Positions 8,810-18,124 of a stretch of DNA of 64,000 bases are shown one piece after another. Each line of letters begins with the position of its first letter. Position 1 is the stretch's first letter. The position numbers were made by a program, and so were the translations under genes. Below the pieces are notes generated by a model, which was not told the DNA's origin, ran no database searches, and saw only the letters and a list, made by a program, of their open reading frames with translations. The DNA is taken from NCBI GenBank assembly GCA_030028905.1, contig JALDYZ010000003.1, forward strand, positions 310,001 to 374,000, written 5' to 3'. The stretch is from Ferirhizobium litorale (GTDB lineage Bacteria > Pseudomonadota > Alphaproteobacteria > Rhizobiales > Rhizobiaceae).

Positions 8810-9502
8810 TCAGCTTCGGAACCGGTCGATGACGACGCTGAGCTCGGCCCCGACCTTGATGCCTAGCAACGCGGAAATGACGGGAATAGCGCCGGCACTG
8901 ATGAAGGCGCCGAGTTCGCCGCGCGGCATGATATGGCTGTCGAGGAACCCGCCGGCAAACACGATGCCGAGGATGCCGAGAGTCACATACACCACGCCGG
9001 CCAGAGACTCCGTCACGCTCAGGAAACCGTGATTGACCAGCGTCGATGGTCGGGCAATGAGCAACAGCATGACACCCGAAGCGACGACCGCCCCGCCCTG
9101 GAAGCCTCCGCCAGCGGACAGGTGTCCGTTCAGGATCACATAGGCTCCAAACAGGAAGATCATCGGAAGTATGACCTCCGCGCCGCTGATGACGAGTTCG
9201 CTTGGTCCCGCGGCGGCATCGCGACCAACTTCATCAGGCCTTTCGCCAGCGCCGCTGGCGAGCAGGATGCCGACACTGGCCGCAACCATGAAAAGCACGG
9301 CAACCTCGCCAAGTGTATCGAAGCCGCGATAGGTGATGAGGATGCCGGTCACAACGTTTTGGGCGCCGAGGTCGCGGGGCACCGCTTCGAGATAGTATTG
9401 GGCAAGCGCCGACAGGGAGTCGCGCTCGACATAGCCGGCAATGACCGTTGCGAAGATGAAGCCAAACAGCATGAGCGCGAGCAGGTCGAAGGTCCGCTTC
9501 AT
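8810..9502 (-). CDS. mrpB: MrpB-like antiporter subunit (MnhB domain)
   Basis: 230 residues. The C-terminal ~140 residues match MnhB: TM segments around VILPMIFLFGAYVILNG, SAGGGFQGGAVVASGVMLLL and VVYVTLGILGIVFAGGFL. The Gly-rich GGGFQGG motif is characteristic. The N-terminal ~85 residues add two TM helices and a stretch reading YRGFDTLGEVAVLF, the short MbhE-like extension otherwise fused to MrpA or carried separately. The start overlaps mrpG by 4 bases. It belongs to the membrane arm of the cation/proton antiporter. Confidence 0.85.
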   Translation of the reverse strand: MKRTFDLLALMLFGFIFATVIAGYVERDSLSALAQYYLEAVPRDLGAQNVVTGILITYRGFDTLGEVAVLFMVAASVGILLASGAGERPDEVGRDAAAGPSELVISGAEVILPMIFLFGAYVILNGHLSAGGGFQGGAVVASGVMLLLIARPSTLVNHGFLSVTESLAGVVYVTLGILGIVFAGGFLDSHIMPRGELGAFISAGAIPVISALLGIKVGAELSVVIDRFRS

Positions 9503-9840
9503 GAAGGCCTCGCCTTCCCTTCGTCATCGCGATCCTTCAGCGCGTCGGTAAAGGTGGAAGGCGCCATCGGCGTGCCGATTGCATGGGCGGCACGAGATAA
9601 GGCATGCGAGGACAGCGGGTTCGTCATCAAGACGAAATAGGCGACCACCAGCAGCTTGAAGGCCCAGTCCGGATGATAGACCCCCAGGCCGACCAGCACG
9701 AGGATATTGCCGAGCGTCGACGCCTTCGTGCCCGCCTGGATGCGGGTGTAGGCATCGGGCATGCGCAACAGGCCGAGTCCCGCGGAAAACAGGAAAAACG
9801 CGCCCGCGAGAACGAACAAGCTTCCGATCAGCTCGCTCAT
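9499..9840 (-). CDS. mrpG: Mrp-type antiporter subunit G
   Basis: 113 residues, three TM helices. The start LIGSLFVLAGAFFLFSAGLGLLRMPDAYTR includes the family signature R(M/L)PDxYTR, and AGTKASTLGNILVLVGLG follows as in MrpG/PhaG. It lies 3 bases downstream of the DUF4040 gene and overlaps mrpB by 4 bases, so it is translationally coupled. Subunit G is a small membrane scaffold protein of the Mrp antiporter. Confidence 0.88.
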   Translation of the reverse strand: MSELIGSLFVLAGAFFLFSAGLGLLRMPDAYTRIQAGTKASTLGNILVLVGLGVYHPDWAFKLLVVAYFVLMTNPLSSHALSRAAHAIGTPMAPSTFTDALKDRDDEGKARPS

Positions 9841-9843
9841 GGC

Positions 9844-10089
9844 TCAATCCTCCCCTGTGCGTGTCTTGCGAATGGCGTACAGAAAGATGAGGGTCGAGAG
9901 GCCGGCGCCGATCGCCGCTTCGGCCATCGCTACATCCGGCGCAGCGAGAAGGACGTAGGACGCCGCGGCAAACAGGCTGGCGAGGCCGGCGCTGACCATG
10001 GCCGGCAGGAGATTGTCGAGCCACACGGCGAGAACGCCACTGACCAGAATACTCGCGGATATCAGGAGAAGCAGCAGTTCGAGCAGCAT
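9844..10089 (-). CDS. DUF4040/MbhD-type antiporter subunit
   Basis: 81 residues, almost entirely hydrophobic with three TM helices. The segment LLAAPDVAMAEAAIGAGLSTLIFLYAI matches the DUF4040/MbhD signature (APDVAxTEAxxGAG). This corresponds to the C-terminal part of MrpA in classical Mrp systems, here a separate gene as in archaeal Mbh complexes. It is 2 bases from mrpF and 3 bases from mrpG. The presence of a free MbhD and the absence of a full MrpA place this operon in the Mbh/group-3 type. Confidence 0.8.
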   Translation of the reverse strand: MLLELLLLLISASILVSGVLAVWLDNLLPAMVSAGLASLFAAASYVLLAAPDVAMAEAAIGAGLSTLIFLYAIRKTRTGED

Positions 10090-10091
10090 GC

Positions 10092-10352
10092 CTAGCGCCC
10101 CTTTTCCAGGAAGCGGGCAATGGCGAGAACTGCAAGGAAGCTGAGAAGTCCGTAGACGAGCGCGACATCGAGGTAGACGAAGCGTCCCGAAATATGGGCA
10201 TAGAGGGCAATCAGCGAAATCGAGACGACCGTCAGCGTGTCGATCGCCACGATCCGGTCGATCACCGTCCTGCCGATGATCAGTCGCAGGACGCCGAAAA
10301 CAATGCTGAAGAAGATCAAAACCCCCGCTATCGTCAGGATGGTATCAGCCAA
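10092..10352 (-). CDS. mrpF: Mrp-type antiporter subunit F
   Basis: 86 residues from a TTG start that overlaps the end of mrpE by 8 bases and has GGGGGAAA just upstream; a longer TTG start at 10388 would overlap by 44. The sequence has three TM helices and the conserved RLIIGRTVIDRIVAIDTLTV, the MrpF/PhaF signature (G(P/R)TxxDRIVAxDxL). Length is normal for the family. It is a small membrane subunit of the antiporter, between mrpE and the DUF4040 gene. Confidence 0.85.
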   Translation of the reverse strand: MADTILTIAGVLIFFSIVFGVLRLIIGRTVIDRIVAIDTLTVVSISLIALYAHISGRFVYLDVALVYGLLSFLAVLAIARFLEKGR

Positions 10353-10848
10353 AAATTTCCCCCAAATGCTTCTCGAACGGCTCGGCAATGATTTCCCTTG
10401 CTGTTTCCGGATCGGTTGTCTTGACGTCGAGCCAATGGATGAAGAGGGCGTCGTCGCTAATGTCCATCACCAGCGAACCGGGTGTCAGCGCGATCGAATT
10501 GGCGAGCGCCAGACGCCCGACCGGCGACCTCAGCCGCAGGTTGACTTTGACGATGCCGGGACGAATGTCGATACGCGGCGCGTAGACATAGCGCAGCATG
10601 TTGATGTTCGCCTTGACGAGTTCGATGAAGAAGACACCGGTATAGGCGAGAAAATGATAGGCGGCACGGGGAGTTAGGCCAACATCGTGCCAGACTGCGC
10701 TACGCCGGACGAATACAAGCGCCAGGCCAAATGATATCAAGGCGCCGATCATGACGATCGGAACAGCGAACGACGAATTGATGACGAGCCATATGAGAAA
10801 AAGAAGAAGCCAAAGGCTCGCCAGATTGAGCGACAGCCCCGGAGACAC
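10345..10848 (-). CDS. mrpE: Mrp-type antiporter subunit E, first gene of the operon
   Basis: 167 residues if translation starts at GTG 10848, which has AAGGAAAA 7 bases upstream and gives the family's usual length; the frame is open to 10947. Two N-terminal TM helices (LWLLLFLIWLVINSSFA and IGALISFGLALVFV) precede FIELVKANINMLRYV and TPGSLVMDI, both conserved in MrpE. It opens the order E-F-DUF4040-G-B-C-D/D, an Mbh-like order unlike the A-B-C-D-E-F-G order of the rhizobial pha system. The operon should exchange Na+ or K+ for protons. Confidence 0.85.
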   Translation of the reverse strand: MSPGLSLNLASLWLLLFLIWLVINSSFAVPIVMIGALISFGLALVFVRRSAVWHDVGLTPRAAYHFLAYTGVFFIELVKANINMLRYVYAPRIDIRPGIVKVNLRLRSPVGRLALANSIALTPGSLVMDISDDALFIHWLDVKTTDPETAREIIAEPFEKHLGEIFG

Positions 10849-11019
10849 CAGTTTTTCCTTTTCGTCGTCTGATGGCACCGGTCCACCCACTCCGGAAAAA
10901 CACGTTTCAAATATGCACGTTACTTCGACAATGCTGCCATCATGCATGCCTCGTCAATATTGTACACTGCACCCGGTTTCGAATCTGGGACGCTATGCAA
11001 ACCCGATGTGTGAGAACAA

Positions 11020-12168
11020 CTAGCGAACTGCCCCGACAATAGCGAGCCGCCCGATGATGCGCGAGGGCAGGAAGATCACCAGGGACGCAGCTCCCTCGAT
11101 CACCGCCCCTCCGTCGGCCAGGATCGTCGGCGACACGGCGGTCTGCTCGTCGCGGATTGTGGTGCGCAGCAATTGGCCGTTGTTGACCAGGTCCATCAGC
11201 GTCGGCGAACTGGCGAAAACACCATGCCTGCCGCCGTCGAGATCCGAGACATCAAGTACGGTAATGCCTTTGGATTGTAGGAAGGCGATGTCCGAACCGC
11301 TGCCGACGCGCGGGTGGCCACCGGCAACGCGGGTCGAAATCCCAAGCGCGCGGTCGCGGCGCGAAACCACGATCATGAAGGGCTGCGGCAATTCCCCGAT
11401 GTCGTTCGCCTGGCTCTCGAAGACGTCCATGTCGATGTCGGGGGCCGCAAGAACGACGCCACCCAGTCGCTTCAGATGGCGCCCGCGGCCGCTGATCGCG
11501 AGGTCGCGCAGCGCCTCCATCACCACGTAGGAACCCATTGAATGGCCGACCAGCACGATCCTGCGGGCGTTTGTCTGCGCTGCGATCTCGATCGTCTCGG
11601 CTAGGCCGTCCCGACCGACAAGAGCGCTGTCACGGTCGAAGACGTACAGGGGAAGTGCGCCTCCCGATGGCCAGGCATAGTGGAGCGCGACGGACTTGAC
11701 GTTGTAGTCGTGGGTGATCTGCGCGTTTCGGAAGATGCTGTCGGCGAAATTGTTGTTGTAACCGTGGACGAAGATGAAGATCTCGCGGTGTTCCGGCGCG
11801 CGTAGTGCCAGGGCTTCGTTGAGTTGCGCAATGAATTGCTTTCGCCCATCGATCTGCCGGTAGGAGCGCGCAGTAAAATGCCGTTCGGGATCGGGCATGC
11901 GGCCGCTCTTCTCGACAGAGCCCGGCACATGGTGCTGAGGAATGCCGATGTCGAACTTGGCGAAGTTCAACTTTTGTGAACGTTCCGCCGAGTATGGCAA
12001 CGCAAGGTTATCGGAGCGCTCCCGACTTGTGGACACGAAAATCGGAACGATGGCCGCGGGCTCGCCACGGGCACTCACGCTTTCCAGGCCGGTGATCGCG
12101 CGTGGTCCGCCACAGCCCGACAAGATCACCAGGACGATCAAAAATGCGAACAGGCGCGAAGTCGGCAT
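11020..12168 (-). CDS. DUF900-type alpha/beta hydrolase lipoprotein
   Basis: 382 residues. It begins with a lipoprotein signal (LIVLVILSGCGG, Cys about residue 19), so it should be membrane anchored outside the cytoplasm. The middle has IFVHGYNNNFADSIFR (oxyanion region), then IVLVGHSMGSYVVMEAL, the nucleophile elbow GHSMGS. This pattern matches DUF900 hydrolases of unknown substrate. It ends 172 bases before the mrpE start, so it may share transcription with that operon, but nothing shows a functional link. Confidence 0.8.
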   Translation of the reverse strand: MPTSRLFAFLIVLVILSGCGGPRAITGLESVSARGEPAAIVPIFVSTSRERSDNLALPYSAERSQKLNFAKFDIGIPQHHVPGSVEKSGRMPDPERHFTARSYRQIDGRKQFIAQLNEALALRAPEHREIFIFVHGYNNNFADSIFRNAQITHDYNVKSVALHYAWPSGGALPLYVFDRDSALVGRDGLAETIEIAAQTNARRIVLVGHSMGSYVVMEALRDLAISGRGRHLKRLGGVVLAAPDIDMDVFESQANDIGELPQPFMIVVSRRDRALGISTRVAGGHPRVGSGSDIAFLQSKGITVLDVSDLDGGRHGVFASSPTLMDLVNNGQLLRTTIRDEQTAVSPTILADGGAVIEGAASLVIFLPSRIIGRLAIVGAVR

Positions 12169-12585
12169 GGTCCGGCTCAGGTTGCGGTCGGGCTCCCTGA
12201 CTTAGAGCATCGGAACAGACCGGCTGCAACCACCCTTTGCGTATGTTCAACGCCTCTCGCGCTTGCACCAAACAACTGTGATCTTCCCGCAACGAATGGG
12301 TGCAGAGTTGCAACAACCTGTAGAACGGCACCATCGCCCGCCCCGTCACAATTTCATGGCGGCCTGCGAATGTTCGTGCTGATCCCGCAAATTCGCATGG
12401 CTTGAGCCGATTCGTGGCTTGCCGTGCGATTGCGACGAATAAACGCGCAAACGGGATTCCTGGCCAAGGATCAGGATTCCATGCTGATCACACGGCAAAC
12501 CCGATGCAGCTATTGTTGCACCGGGCCGCGATGCAACCGCACCGAGTCGGCGGTTTGGCAGTGCGGCGACGGGGGATGGATCGAC
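12169..12585. other. divergent intergenic region (hydrolase / arcD1)
   Basis: 417 bases without a credible gene between the divergent hydrolase and arcD1. The open frame running into arcD1 from 12424 has no family similarity and is treated as leader. It holds the shared GATTC-N3-GCT-N-ATC element annotated separately. I see no FNR/FixK dyad (TTGAT-N4-ATCAA), although arginine deiminase genes are often oxygen controlled. Confidence 0.5.
12475..12515 (+). promoter_or_regulatory. shared upstream element plus -10-like hexamer, copy 1 (arcD1)
   Basis: GATTCCATGCTGATC at 12475-12489, followed after exactly 20 bases by CTATTG at 12510-12515. The same 15-bp pattern (GATTC-N3-GCT-N-ATC) and the same 20-base gap occur before arcD2 and the DUF1269 gene. 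With the hexamer as -10, the element centres near -40, where class II activators bind. The regulator is unknown. Confidence 0.5.
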
Positions 12586-14016
12586 ATGGCTTCCGCTTCA
12601 GAACAGAAATTTTCGGTATGGACGCTGATGGCGATGGTCGTCGGATCCATGGTCGGTGCCGGCATCTTTTCGCTTCCGCAAGCTTTTGGCCGCGCGACCG
12701 GGCCATTCGGAGCCCTGATCGCCTGGTCGATCGCGGGCATCGGCATGCTCATGCTGGCGCTGGTGTTCCAGACGCTCTCGCGACGCAAGCCGGACTTGGA
12801 TGCCGGTATCTATGCCTATGCCAAGGCCGGCTTCGGTAACTATCTCGGCTTCCTCTCGGCGCTCGGTTACTGGTCTGCCGCCCTGCTCGGCAATGTGTCC
12901 TACTTCGTGCTGATCAAGTCCACGCTCGGCCTGTTCTTTCCCGTTTTCGGCGACGGCAACACCATACCGGCGGTGGCGATATCCTCTGTTCTTCTTTGGT
13001 TTATGCATGCATTGATCCTGAGGGGCATCCGCGAGGCGGCCGCCATCAACACCATCGTAACCTTCGCAAAGATCATCCCGATCTTCCTGTTCATCGTCTT
13101 CGTGGCCTTCGGCTTTCAAGCCGATGTTTTCGCTGCCAATTTCTGGGGCGGCGAGACGGTCAGCTTCGCCGGCGTTGCCGGCCAGGTCCGCGCCACAATG
13201 CTGGTCACCGTGTTCGTTTTCGTCGGCATCGAGGGCGCGAGTGTCTATTCGCGTTACGCCCGCAACCGCGCCGACGTCGGCATCGCAACCGTGCTTGGCT
13301 TTCTCGGCGTGCTCTGCCTGCTGGTGCTGGTGACGATACTTTCCTACGGCGTCATGCTGCGCCCCGATCTCGCGGCACTGCGCAATCCGTCCATGGCCGG
13401 CGTGCTGCAGGCGGTAGTCGGCCCGTGGGGAGCCGTTTTCGTAAGCATCGGACTACTGATTTCGGTGGCGGGAGCTTACCTGTCCTGGGTGCTGCTGGCC
13501 GCGGAGATCCTATATTCGGCCTCGAAATTCGGCACGATGCCGCGTTTCCTCTCGCATGAAAACGGGAATGGCGTTCCGTCCAACGCCCTCTGGCTCACCA
13601 ATGTCGCCGTCCAGATATTCCTGATCCTGACACTTTTTGCCCAGTATGCATTCCGGCTGGCGCTGGAATTGACCAGTTCGATGATCCTCATCCCATATTT
13701 CCTCGTCGCCGCCTACGGCTTCAAGCTTGCCGCGAGCGGCGAAACCTATGACCGCGATCCCTCTGGCCACCGCGGCGACCTGGTGCGCTCCGGCATCGCT
13801 TTGATCTACACTGCGGGTCTCATCTATGCCGCCGGCGCGCAGCATCTGCTCCTCACCGCCGTCATCTATGGGCCCGGTACGATCCTCTATTTCATGGCAC
13901 GCCGCGAACAGGCGAAATCCATCTTCACCCCCCTTGAAACCGGCTTGTTCGCCATCGCCGTGCTCGGCGCCTGCATCGCCATATATGCGCTCGCCACAGG
14001 CATTATTACCGTCTGA
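12586..14016 (+). CDS. arcD: arginine/ornithine antiporter ArcD-like, first copy
   Basis: 476 residues from the ATG at 12586, preceded by a GGGGGA ribosome site; the longer frame has no conserved N-terminus. It is an APC-superfamily 12-TM carrier. The first helix reads [18 protein letters not shown], the G-S-G-A-G-I-F substrate-binding signature, and [16 protein letters not shown] is the helix-6 motif (G-I-E-G) of the basic amino acid/polyamine antiporter family. It is followed by a paralogue of the same length and by arcA. Expected role: arginine import in exchange for ornithine or citrulline. Confidence 0.82.
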   Translation: MASASEQKFSVWTLMAMVVGSMVGAGIFSLPQAFGRATGPFGALIAWSIAGIGMLMLALVFQTLSRRKPDLDAGIYAYAKAGFGNYLGFLSALGYWSAALLGNVSYFVLIKSTLGLFFPVFGDGNTIPAVAISSVLLWFMHALILRGIREAAAINTIVTFAKIIPIFLFIVFVAFGFQADVFAANFWGGETVSFAGVAGQVRATMLVTVFVFVGIEGASVYSRYARNRADVGIATVLGFLGVLCLLVLVTILSYGVMLRPDLAALRNPSMAGVLQAVVGPWGAVFVSIGLLISVAGAYLSWVLLAAEILYSASKFGTMPRFLSHENGNGVPSNALWLTNVAVQIFLILTLFAQYAFRLALELTSSMILIPYFLVAAYGFKLAASGETYDRDPSGHRGDLVRSGIALIYTAGLIYAAGAQHLLLTAVIYGPGTILYFMARREQAKSIFTPLETGLFAIAVLGACIAIYALATGIITV

Positions 14017-14157
14017 CTGACCATGACGGCTGGCGCATGGATTCGTCCGCGAGGCCGATCTTGCGTAGCGGGTTGATTACCGATCCCCGGCAGGAGGCCG
14101 ACAAGTGATGAGCTTCATGAAAACGTCAACAATTCTGTACGCACTGCATAGCTTTGG

Positions 14158-14198
14158 GATTCTGTGCTGATCACAGCGAGACTTAAAGAACACTATAG
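14158..14198 (+). promoter_or_regulatory. shared upstream element plus -10-like hexamer, copy 2 (arcD2)
   Basis: GATTCTGTGCTGATC at 14158-14172, then 20 bases, then CTATAG at 14193-14198. The element is extended on the left (GCATAGCTTTGG) in nearly the same form as copy 3 at 21306. The palindrome CTGTG-N5-CACAG overlaps its right side in this copy only. It lies 95 bases before the arcD2 start. Confidence 0.55.
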
Positions 14199-14266
14199 TT
14201 CCCGCAGGGGCCATGCGTTTCGAAACCGGAACGTCTGGAAAATCATGAGTTGTGAAGGGGCGGCCC

Positions 14267-15700
14267 ATGGCTACGAGTCAGACTCAAAAGTTTTCGCTTT
14301 TCGCTCTTACTGCCATGGTCGTCGGATCAATGGTCGGGGCCGGCATATTCAACCTGCCGGGACGCTTCGGCGCCGCCACGGGCCCGTTCGGCGCCCTCAT
14401 TGCCTGGGCGATTGCAGGTACCGGCATGTACATGCTGGCGCGCGTGTTCCAGGCGCTTGCTGAGAAGAGACCGGACATCGACTCGGGCGTCTTTGCTTAC
14501 GCCAAGGCTGGGTTCGGCAACTATATGGGCTTCCTGTCGGCCTTCGGCTACTGGCTCGGCAGTTGCCTCGGCAACGTCTTCTACTGGGTCTTGATCGGCT
14601 CGACCCTGGGACGCTTTTTTCCCGACATCTTTGGCGACGGAAGCAGCGCCACGGCGATCATCGTATCGCTGATCGGCATATGGGCCTTTCATTTCATGAT
14701 CCTTCGCGGCGTCGAGCAGGCGGCGTTCATCAATACCGTCGTCACGATCGCCAAGATCGTGCCGATCCTGGTGTTCATCCTGGCGCTGATCTTCGCCTTC
14801 AACTTCTCGCAATTCTCCGAGAATTTCTTCGGCGGTCCGGACATGCCGCCGAAACCGTTGATCGCACAGGTGCGCGACACCATGCTGATCACGGTGTTCG
14901 TCTTCCTCGGCATCGAGGGCGCCAGTGTTTATTCACGCTTCGCCAAGGAGCGCTCCGACGTCGGCAGGGCAACGATCCTGGGCTTCGTCGGCGTCACCGG
15001 CCTCATGGTAGCGGTAACGCTGCTGCCCTATGCGGCGATGCCGCAATCTGCGATCGCGGCCGTTCAGCAACCTTCGCTCGCCGGCGTTCTCGAGGCGGTC
15101 GTCGGCCATTGGGGCGCAGTCTTCATTTCAATCGGCGTTCTGGTTTCTGTGCTGGGTGCCTATCTCGCCTGGTCGCTGATCTGCGCTGAAGTGCTCTTTG
15201 CCGCAGCCAAGTCCGACGACATGCCGAAACTTTTCGCCGCGCAAAATGGCAACCGGGTCCCTGCCAATGCCCTGTGGCTGACCAATATCGTCGTGTCGCT
15301 TTTCGTGATTTCGACCTACTGGTCCCGGGACGCGTTCAACTTCATGCTCGACATGACAAGCGTCACGGCGCTGCTGCCATATCTGCTCGTCGCCGGGTAT
15401 GGCATTCTGCTCGCCCGCAGTGGCGTGGGCTATGAGACCACGCCCAATGAACGCGGTCGCGACCAGGTCTTTGCCTGGATCGCAGCCATCTACACCATCT
15501 TCATGTTCGTCGCCGCCGGGCTCAAATATGTGCTGCTTGTCGCCGTCCTCTTCGTGCCGGGGACGATTCTCTACTTCTGGGCTCGTCGCGAGCAGAATTT
15601 GCAGCTGTTCACCCCTACCGAACTCATCGTGTTCGTCGTCACACTGATCGCCGGCCTGATCGGCGCTTACGGCCTGATGACGGGCATCATCACACCTTGA
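14267..15700 (+). CDS. arcD: arginine/ornithine antiporter ArcD-like, second copy
   Basis: 477 residues from the ATG with AAGGGG upstream. It is clearly paralogous to the preceding gene: same length, same [15 protein letters not shown] start, same [16 protein letters not shown] motif and same C-terminal YFWARREQ stretch. The pair looks like an old tandem duplication, with substitutions throughout. It ends 19 bases before arcA, so it is probably in the arcA transcript. Having two carriers may allow separate arginine/ornithine and arginine/citrulline exchange; this is inference. Confidence 0.83.
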   Translation: MATSQTQKFSLFALTAMVVGSMVGAGIFNLPGRFGAATGPFGALIAWAIAGTGMYMLARVFQALAEKRPDIDSGVFAYAKAGFGNYMGFLSAFGYWLGSCLGNVFYWVLIGSTLGRFFPDIFGDGSSATAIIVSLIGIWAFHFMILRGVEQAAFINTVVTIAKIVPILVFILALIFAFNFSQFSENFFGGPDMPPKPLIAQVRDTMLITVFVFLGIEGASVYSRFAKERSDVGRATILGFVGVTGLMVAVTLLPYAAMPQSAIAAVQQPSLAGVLEAVVGHWGAVFISIGVLVSVLGAYLAWSLICAEVLFAAAKSDDMPKLFAAQNGNRVPANALWLTNIVVSLFVISTYWSRDAFNFMLDMTSVTALLPYLLVAGYGILLARSGVGYETTPNERGRDQVFAWIAAIYTIFMFVAAGLKYVLLVAVLFVPGTILYFWARREQNLQLFTPTELIVFVVTLIAGLIGAYGLMTGIITP

Positions 15701-15719
15701 ACAGAAAGGCAGAAAGGTC

Positions 15720-16964
15720 ATGACAAACGACACCCCCTTCGGCGTCCACTCGGAAGTTGGCCAGCTTCGCAAGGTCATGGTGTGCGCGCCAGGCCGGGCC
15801 CACCAACGCCTGACGCCTTCCAATTGCGACGACCTTCTTTTCGACGACGTGCTCTGGGTCGACAATGCCAAGCGCGACCATTTCGACTTCATGACCAAGA
15901 TGCGCGACCGCGGCATCGACGTGGTCGAAATGCACAACCTTCTGGCCGAAACCGTCGCCGTGCCCGAGGGCAAGAAATGGATCCTCGACCACCAGGTGGT
16001 CCCGAACCAGATGGGCCTTGGTCTTCTCAACGAAGTCCGTTCCTATCTCGAAGGCCTGTCCAACCGCGAACTTGCAGAAACGTTGATTGGCGGTCTCTCG
16101 ACCCACGAATTCCCCGAGGCCATCGGCGGCGAACAACTGGCGCTGATCCGCGATGCCGCGGGCGTCAACGAGTATCTCCTGCCGCCACTGCCCAATACGC
16201 TCTACACGCGTGACACCACCTGCTGGATCTATGGGGGCGCCACGCTCAACTCGCTCTACTGGCCGGCCCGCCATGAAGAAACCATTCTCACGACCTCGAT
16301 CTACAAGTTCCATCCGGACTTTGCCGGCAAGGTGAATGTCTGGTGGGGTGATCCGACCCAGGATTGGGGGCTGGCGACGATCGAGGGCGGCGATGTCATG
16401 CCGATCGGCAAGGGCAACGTCCTGATCGGCATGAGCGAGCGCACCTCGCGCCAGGCGATCAGCCAGGTCGCGGCCGCGCTGTTCGAGAAGGGTGCCGCCG
16501 AGCGCGTCATCGTCGCGGCCATGCCGAAGCTGCGCGCCGCCATGCACCTCGACACGGTCTTCACCTTCGCCGACCGCGATTGCGTGCTGCTCTATCCCGA
16601 TATCGTCTATGGCATCGATGCATTCTCCTATCGCCCGGATGGCAAGGGCGGGGTCGAGTTGCACAAGGACAAGGGCACCTTCGTCGAAACCGTGCGCGAT
16701 GCGCTCGGCCTGAAAAAGATGCGCGTCGTCGAAACGGGCGGCAATGCCTACATGCGTGAACGTACCCAGTGGGACAGCGGCGCCAACCTCGTCTGCGCAT
16801 CACCCGGCGTTGTCTATGCCTATGACCGCAACACCTATACCAACACGCTTCTGCGCAAAGAGGGAATCGAGGTCATCACCATCACCGGTGCAGAACTTGG
16901 CCGCGGTCGCGGCGGCGGGCATTGCATGACATGCCCGATCATCCGGGATCCGGTGGACTACTAG
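15720..16964 (+). CDS. arcA: arginine deiminase
   Basis: 414 residues, with AAAGG upstream of the ATG. It hydrolyses arginine to citrulline and ammonia. Conserved guanidino-modifying enzyme motifs are present: the substrate loop at [14 protein letters not shown], the catalytic Glu/His region HEFPEA and MHLDTVFTF, and the nucleophile Cys near residue 402 in [12 protein letters not shown]. Length is as expected. The gene follows two ArcD carriers but is not followed by arcB (ornithine carbamoyltransferase) or arcC (carbamate kinase). An efflux system comes next, so the ATP-yielding half of the pathway must be encoded elsewhere or be missing. Confidence 0.95.
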   Translation: MTNDTPFGVHSEVGQLRKVMVCAPGRAHQRLTPSNCDDLLFDDVLWVDNAKRDHFDFMTKMRDRGIDVVEMHNLLAETVAVPEGKKWILDHQVVPNQMGLGLLNEVRSYLEGLSNRELAETLIGGLSTHEFPEAIGGEQLALIRDAAGVNEYLLPPLPNTLYTRDTTCWIYGGATLNSLYWPARHEETILTTSIYKFHPDFAGKVNVWWGDPTQDWGLATIEGGDVMPIGKGNVLIGMSERTSRQAISQVAAALFEKGAAERVIVAAMPKLRAAMHLDTVFTFADRDCVLLYPDIVYGIDAFSYRPDGKGGVELHKDKGTFVETVRDALGLKKMRVVETGGNAYMRERTQWDSGANLVCASPGVVYAYDRNTYTNTLLRKEGIEVITITGAELGRGRGGGHCMTCPIIRDPVDY

Positions 16965-17029
16965 TACAAGTGCCATGGACCGGCGTGCGGCAACGGCCGC
17001 GCGCTGGCGGTGTTTCTCAGAGGGGTCCC

Positions 17030-18124
17030 ATGCCATTACGTCTTCAAACATTGAACATCATGTGCGGCATTTCGGCGATCGCCGCCTTGCTATTCGCAAC
17101 CGGATGCCAAAGGGAAGATGAAGCGGCCGAACTGCCACCCCGCCCGGTGAAGACCGTCACGGTTTCGTTCAGCCCGGATGACACCTTCGGCTCGCTGGTC
17201 GGAGAGATCCAGCCGCGGTTCGAGACAAGCTTCAGCTTCCGCCAGGGCGGCGAAGTCAGGGAGCGCGATGTTGATGTCGGGAATATGATCAAATCGGGAG
17301 ATGTCATCGCCCGACTGGATTCCGAGGACCAGCAGGACGCGGTGCGCAAGGCAGAGGCAAACCTCTTTGCCGCGCAAGCGACCCTCGAGAATGCGGAGAC
17401 CGCCCGGGCAAGAGCGCAGCAACAGTATCCGCGTACGGTCAGCCGCGCGGCACTCGACAGCGCGATCGCGCAGGCAAGCGGCGCCAGGGCGAGCGTCGAC
17501 GCAGCCGAGGCCGCCTTGCGCATCGCCAAAAACAATCTCGACAACCGGGTGCTGAGGGCAAACTCGGACGGTGTCGTCACGGCGGTCGGCGCCGAGGTCG
17601 GCCAGAATGTCGGCGGCGGCCAGATGATCGCGCGGATCGCCCAGCTTCAGGACAAGGATGCCGTGTTCCAGGTTCCTGAAAGCGCCATTGCGGCCGCCAG
17701 CCGCGACCTGACGATCGAGGCAAGCTTGCTCAGCCGCCCGGACATCACGGCGGTCGGAACAGTACGCGAGATCTCGCCGGTCGCAGACCCGATTACCCGT
17801 AACTTTACCGTACGGGTTGCGCTGGACAATCCGCCGGAGGATTTCCGATTTGGCAGCGCCGTGCGCGGAAGCGTCAATCTTCCGGGCGGCCCCGTGGCCC
17901 GCCTGCCGATGACGGCGCTCTTCAACCAGGGCAACGAATCCGCGGTTTGGGTGGTCGATCCAGCAGACAGCACGACGAAGCTGGTCCCGGTGACGATCCA
18001 GCGCTTCGAGACCCAGGACTTCCTGGTCGCCAAGGGTATTGCCAGCGGCGACCGGGTCGTGGTCGCCGGTGCGCAACAGCTGCGCCCAGGCATGCCCGTG
18101 CGTCTGCTGGAAGGAAGCCTTTGA
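17030..18124 (+). CDS. RND efflux periplasmic adaptor, lipoprotein
   Basis: 364 residues from the ATG preceded by GAGGGG. The signal peptide ends in a lipobox (LLFATGCQRE, Cys about residue 24). Next come the barrel-sandwich half-motif GEVRERDVDVGNMIKSGDVIARLD, an Ala-rich coiled-coil hairpin (about 100-170) and the second half-motif VLRANSDGVVTAVGAEVGQNV. This is the HlyD/AcrA adaptor layout linking an inner-membrane RND pump to an outer-membrane channel. It overlaps the pump gene by one base (TGATG). No outer-membrane channel gene is adjacent. Confidence 0.9.
   Translation: MPLRLQTLNIMCGISAIAALLFATGCQREDEAAELPPRPVKTVTVSFSPDDTFGSLVGEIQPRFETSFSFRQGGEVRERDVDVGNMIKSGDVIARLDSEDQQDAVRKAEANLFAAQATLENAETARARAQQQYPRTVSRAALDSAIAQASGARASVDAAEAALRIAKNNLDNRVLRANSDGVVTAVGAEVGQNVGGGQMIARIAQLQDKDAVFQVPESAIAAASRDLTIEASLLSRPDITAVGTVREISPVADPITRNFTVRVALDNPPEDFRFGSAVRGSVNLPGGPVARLPMTALFNQGNESAVWVVDPADSTTKLVPVTIQRFETQDFLVAKGIASGDRVVVAGAQQLRPGMPVRLLEGSL

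Noticed and set aside
12169-12585. FNR/FixK-type anaerobic box before the arginine deiminase genes
   Set aside because: No TTGAT-N4-ATCAA or close variant is present in this region or before arcD2.
12424-12585. N-terminal extension of arcD1
   Set aside because: The 54 additional residues are unrelated to the family, and a good ribosome site precedes the ATG at 12586. Its paralogue starts at the equivalent position.
14153-14172. sigma-54 promoter ahead of arcD2 (TTTGGGATTCTGTGCT)
   Set aside because: GG to GC spacing is 8 or 7 bases, not 10, and the same holds for the related copy at 21301.
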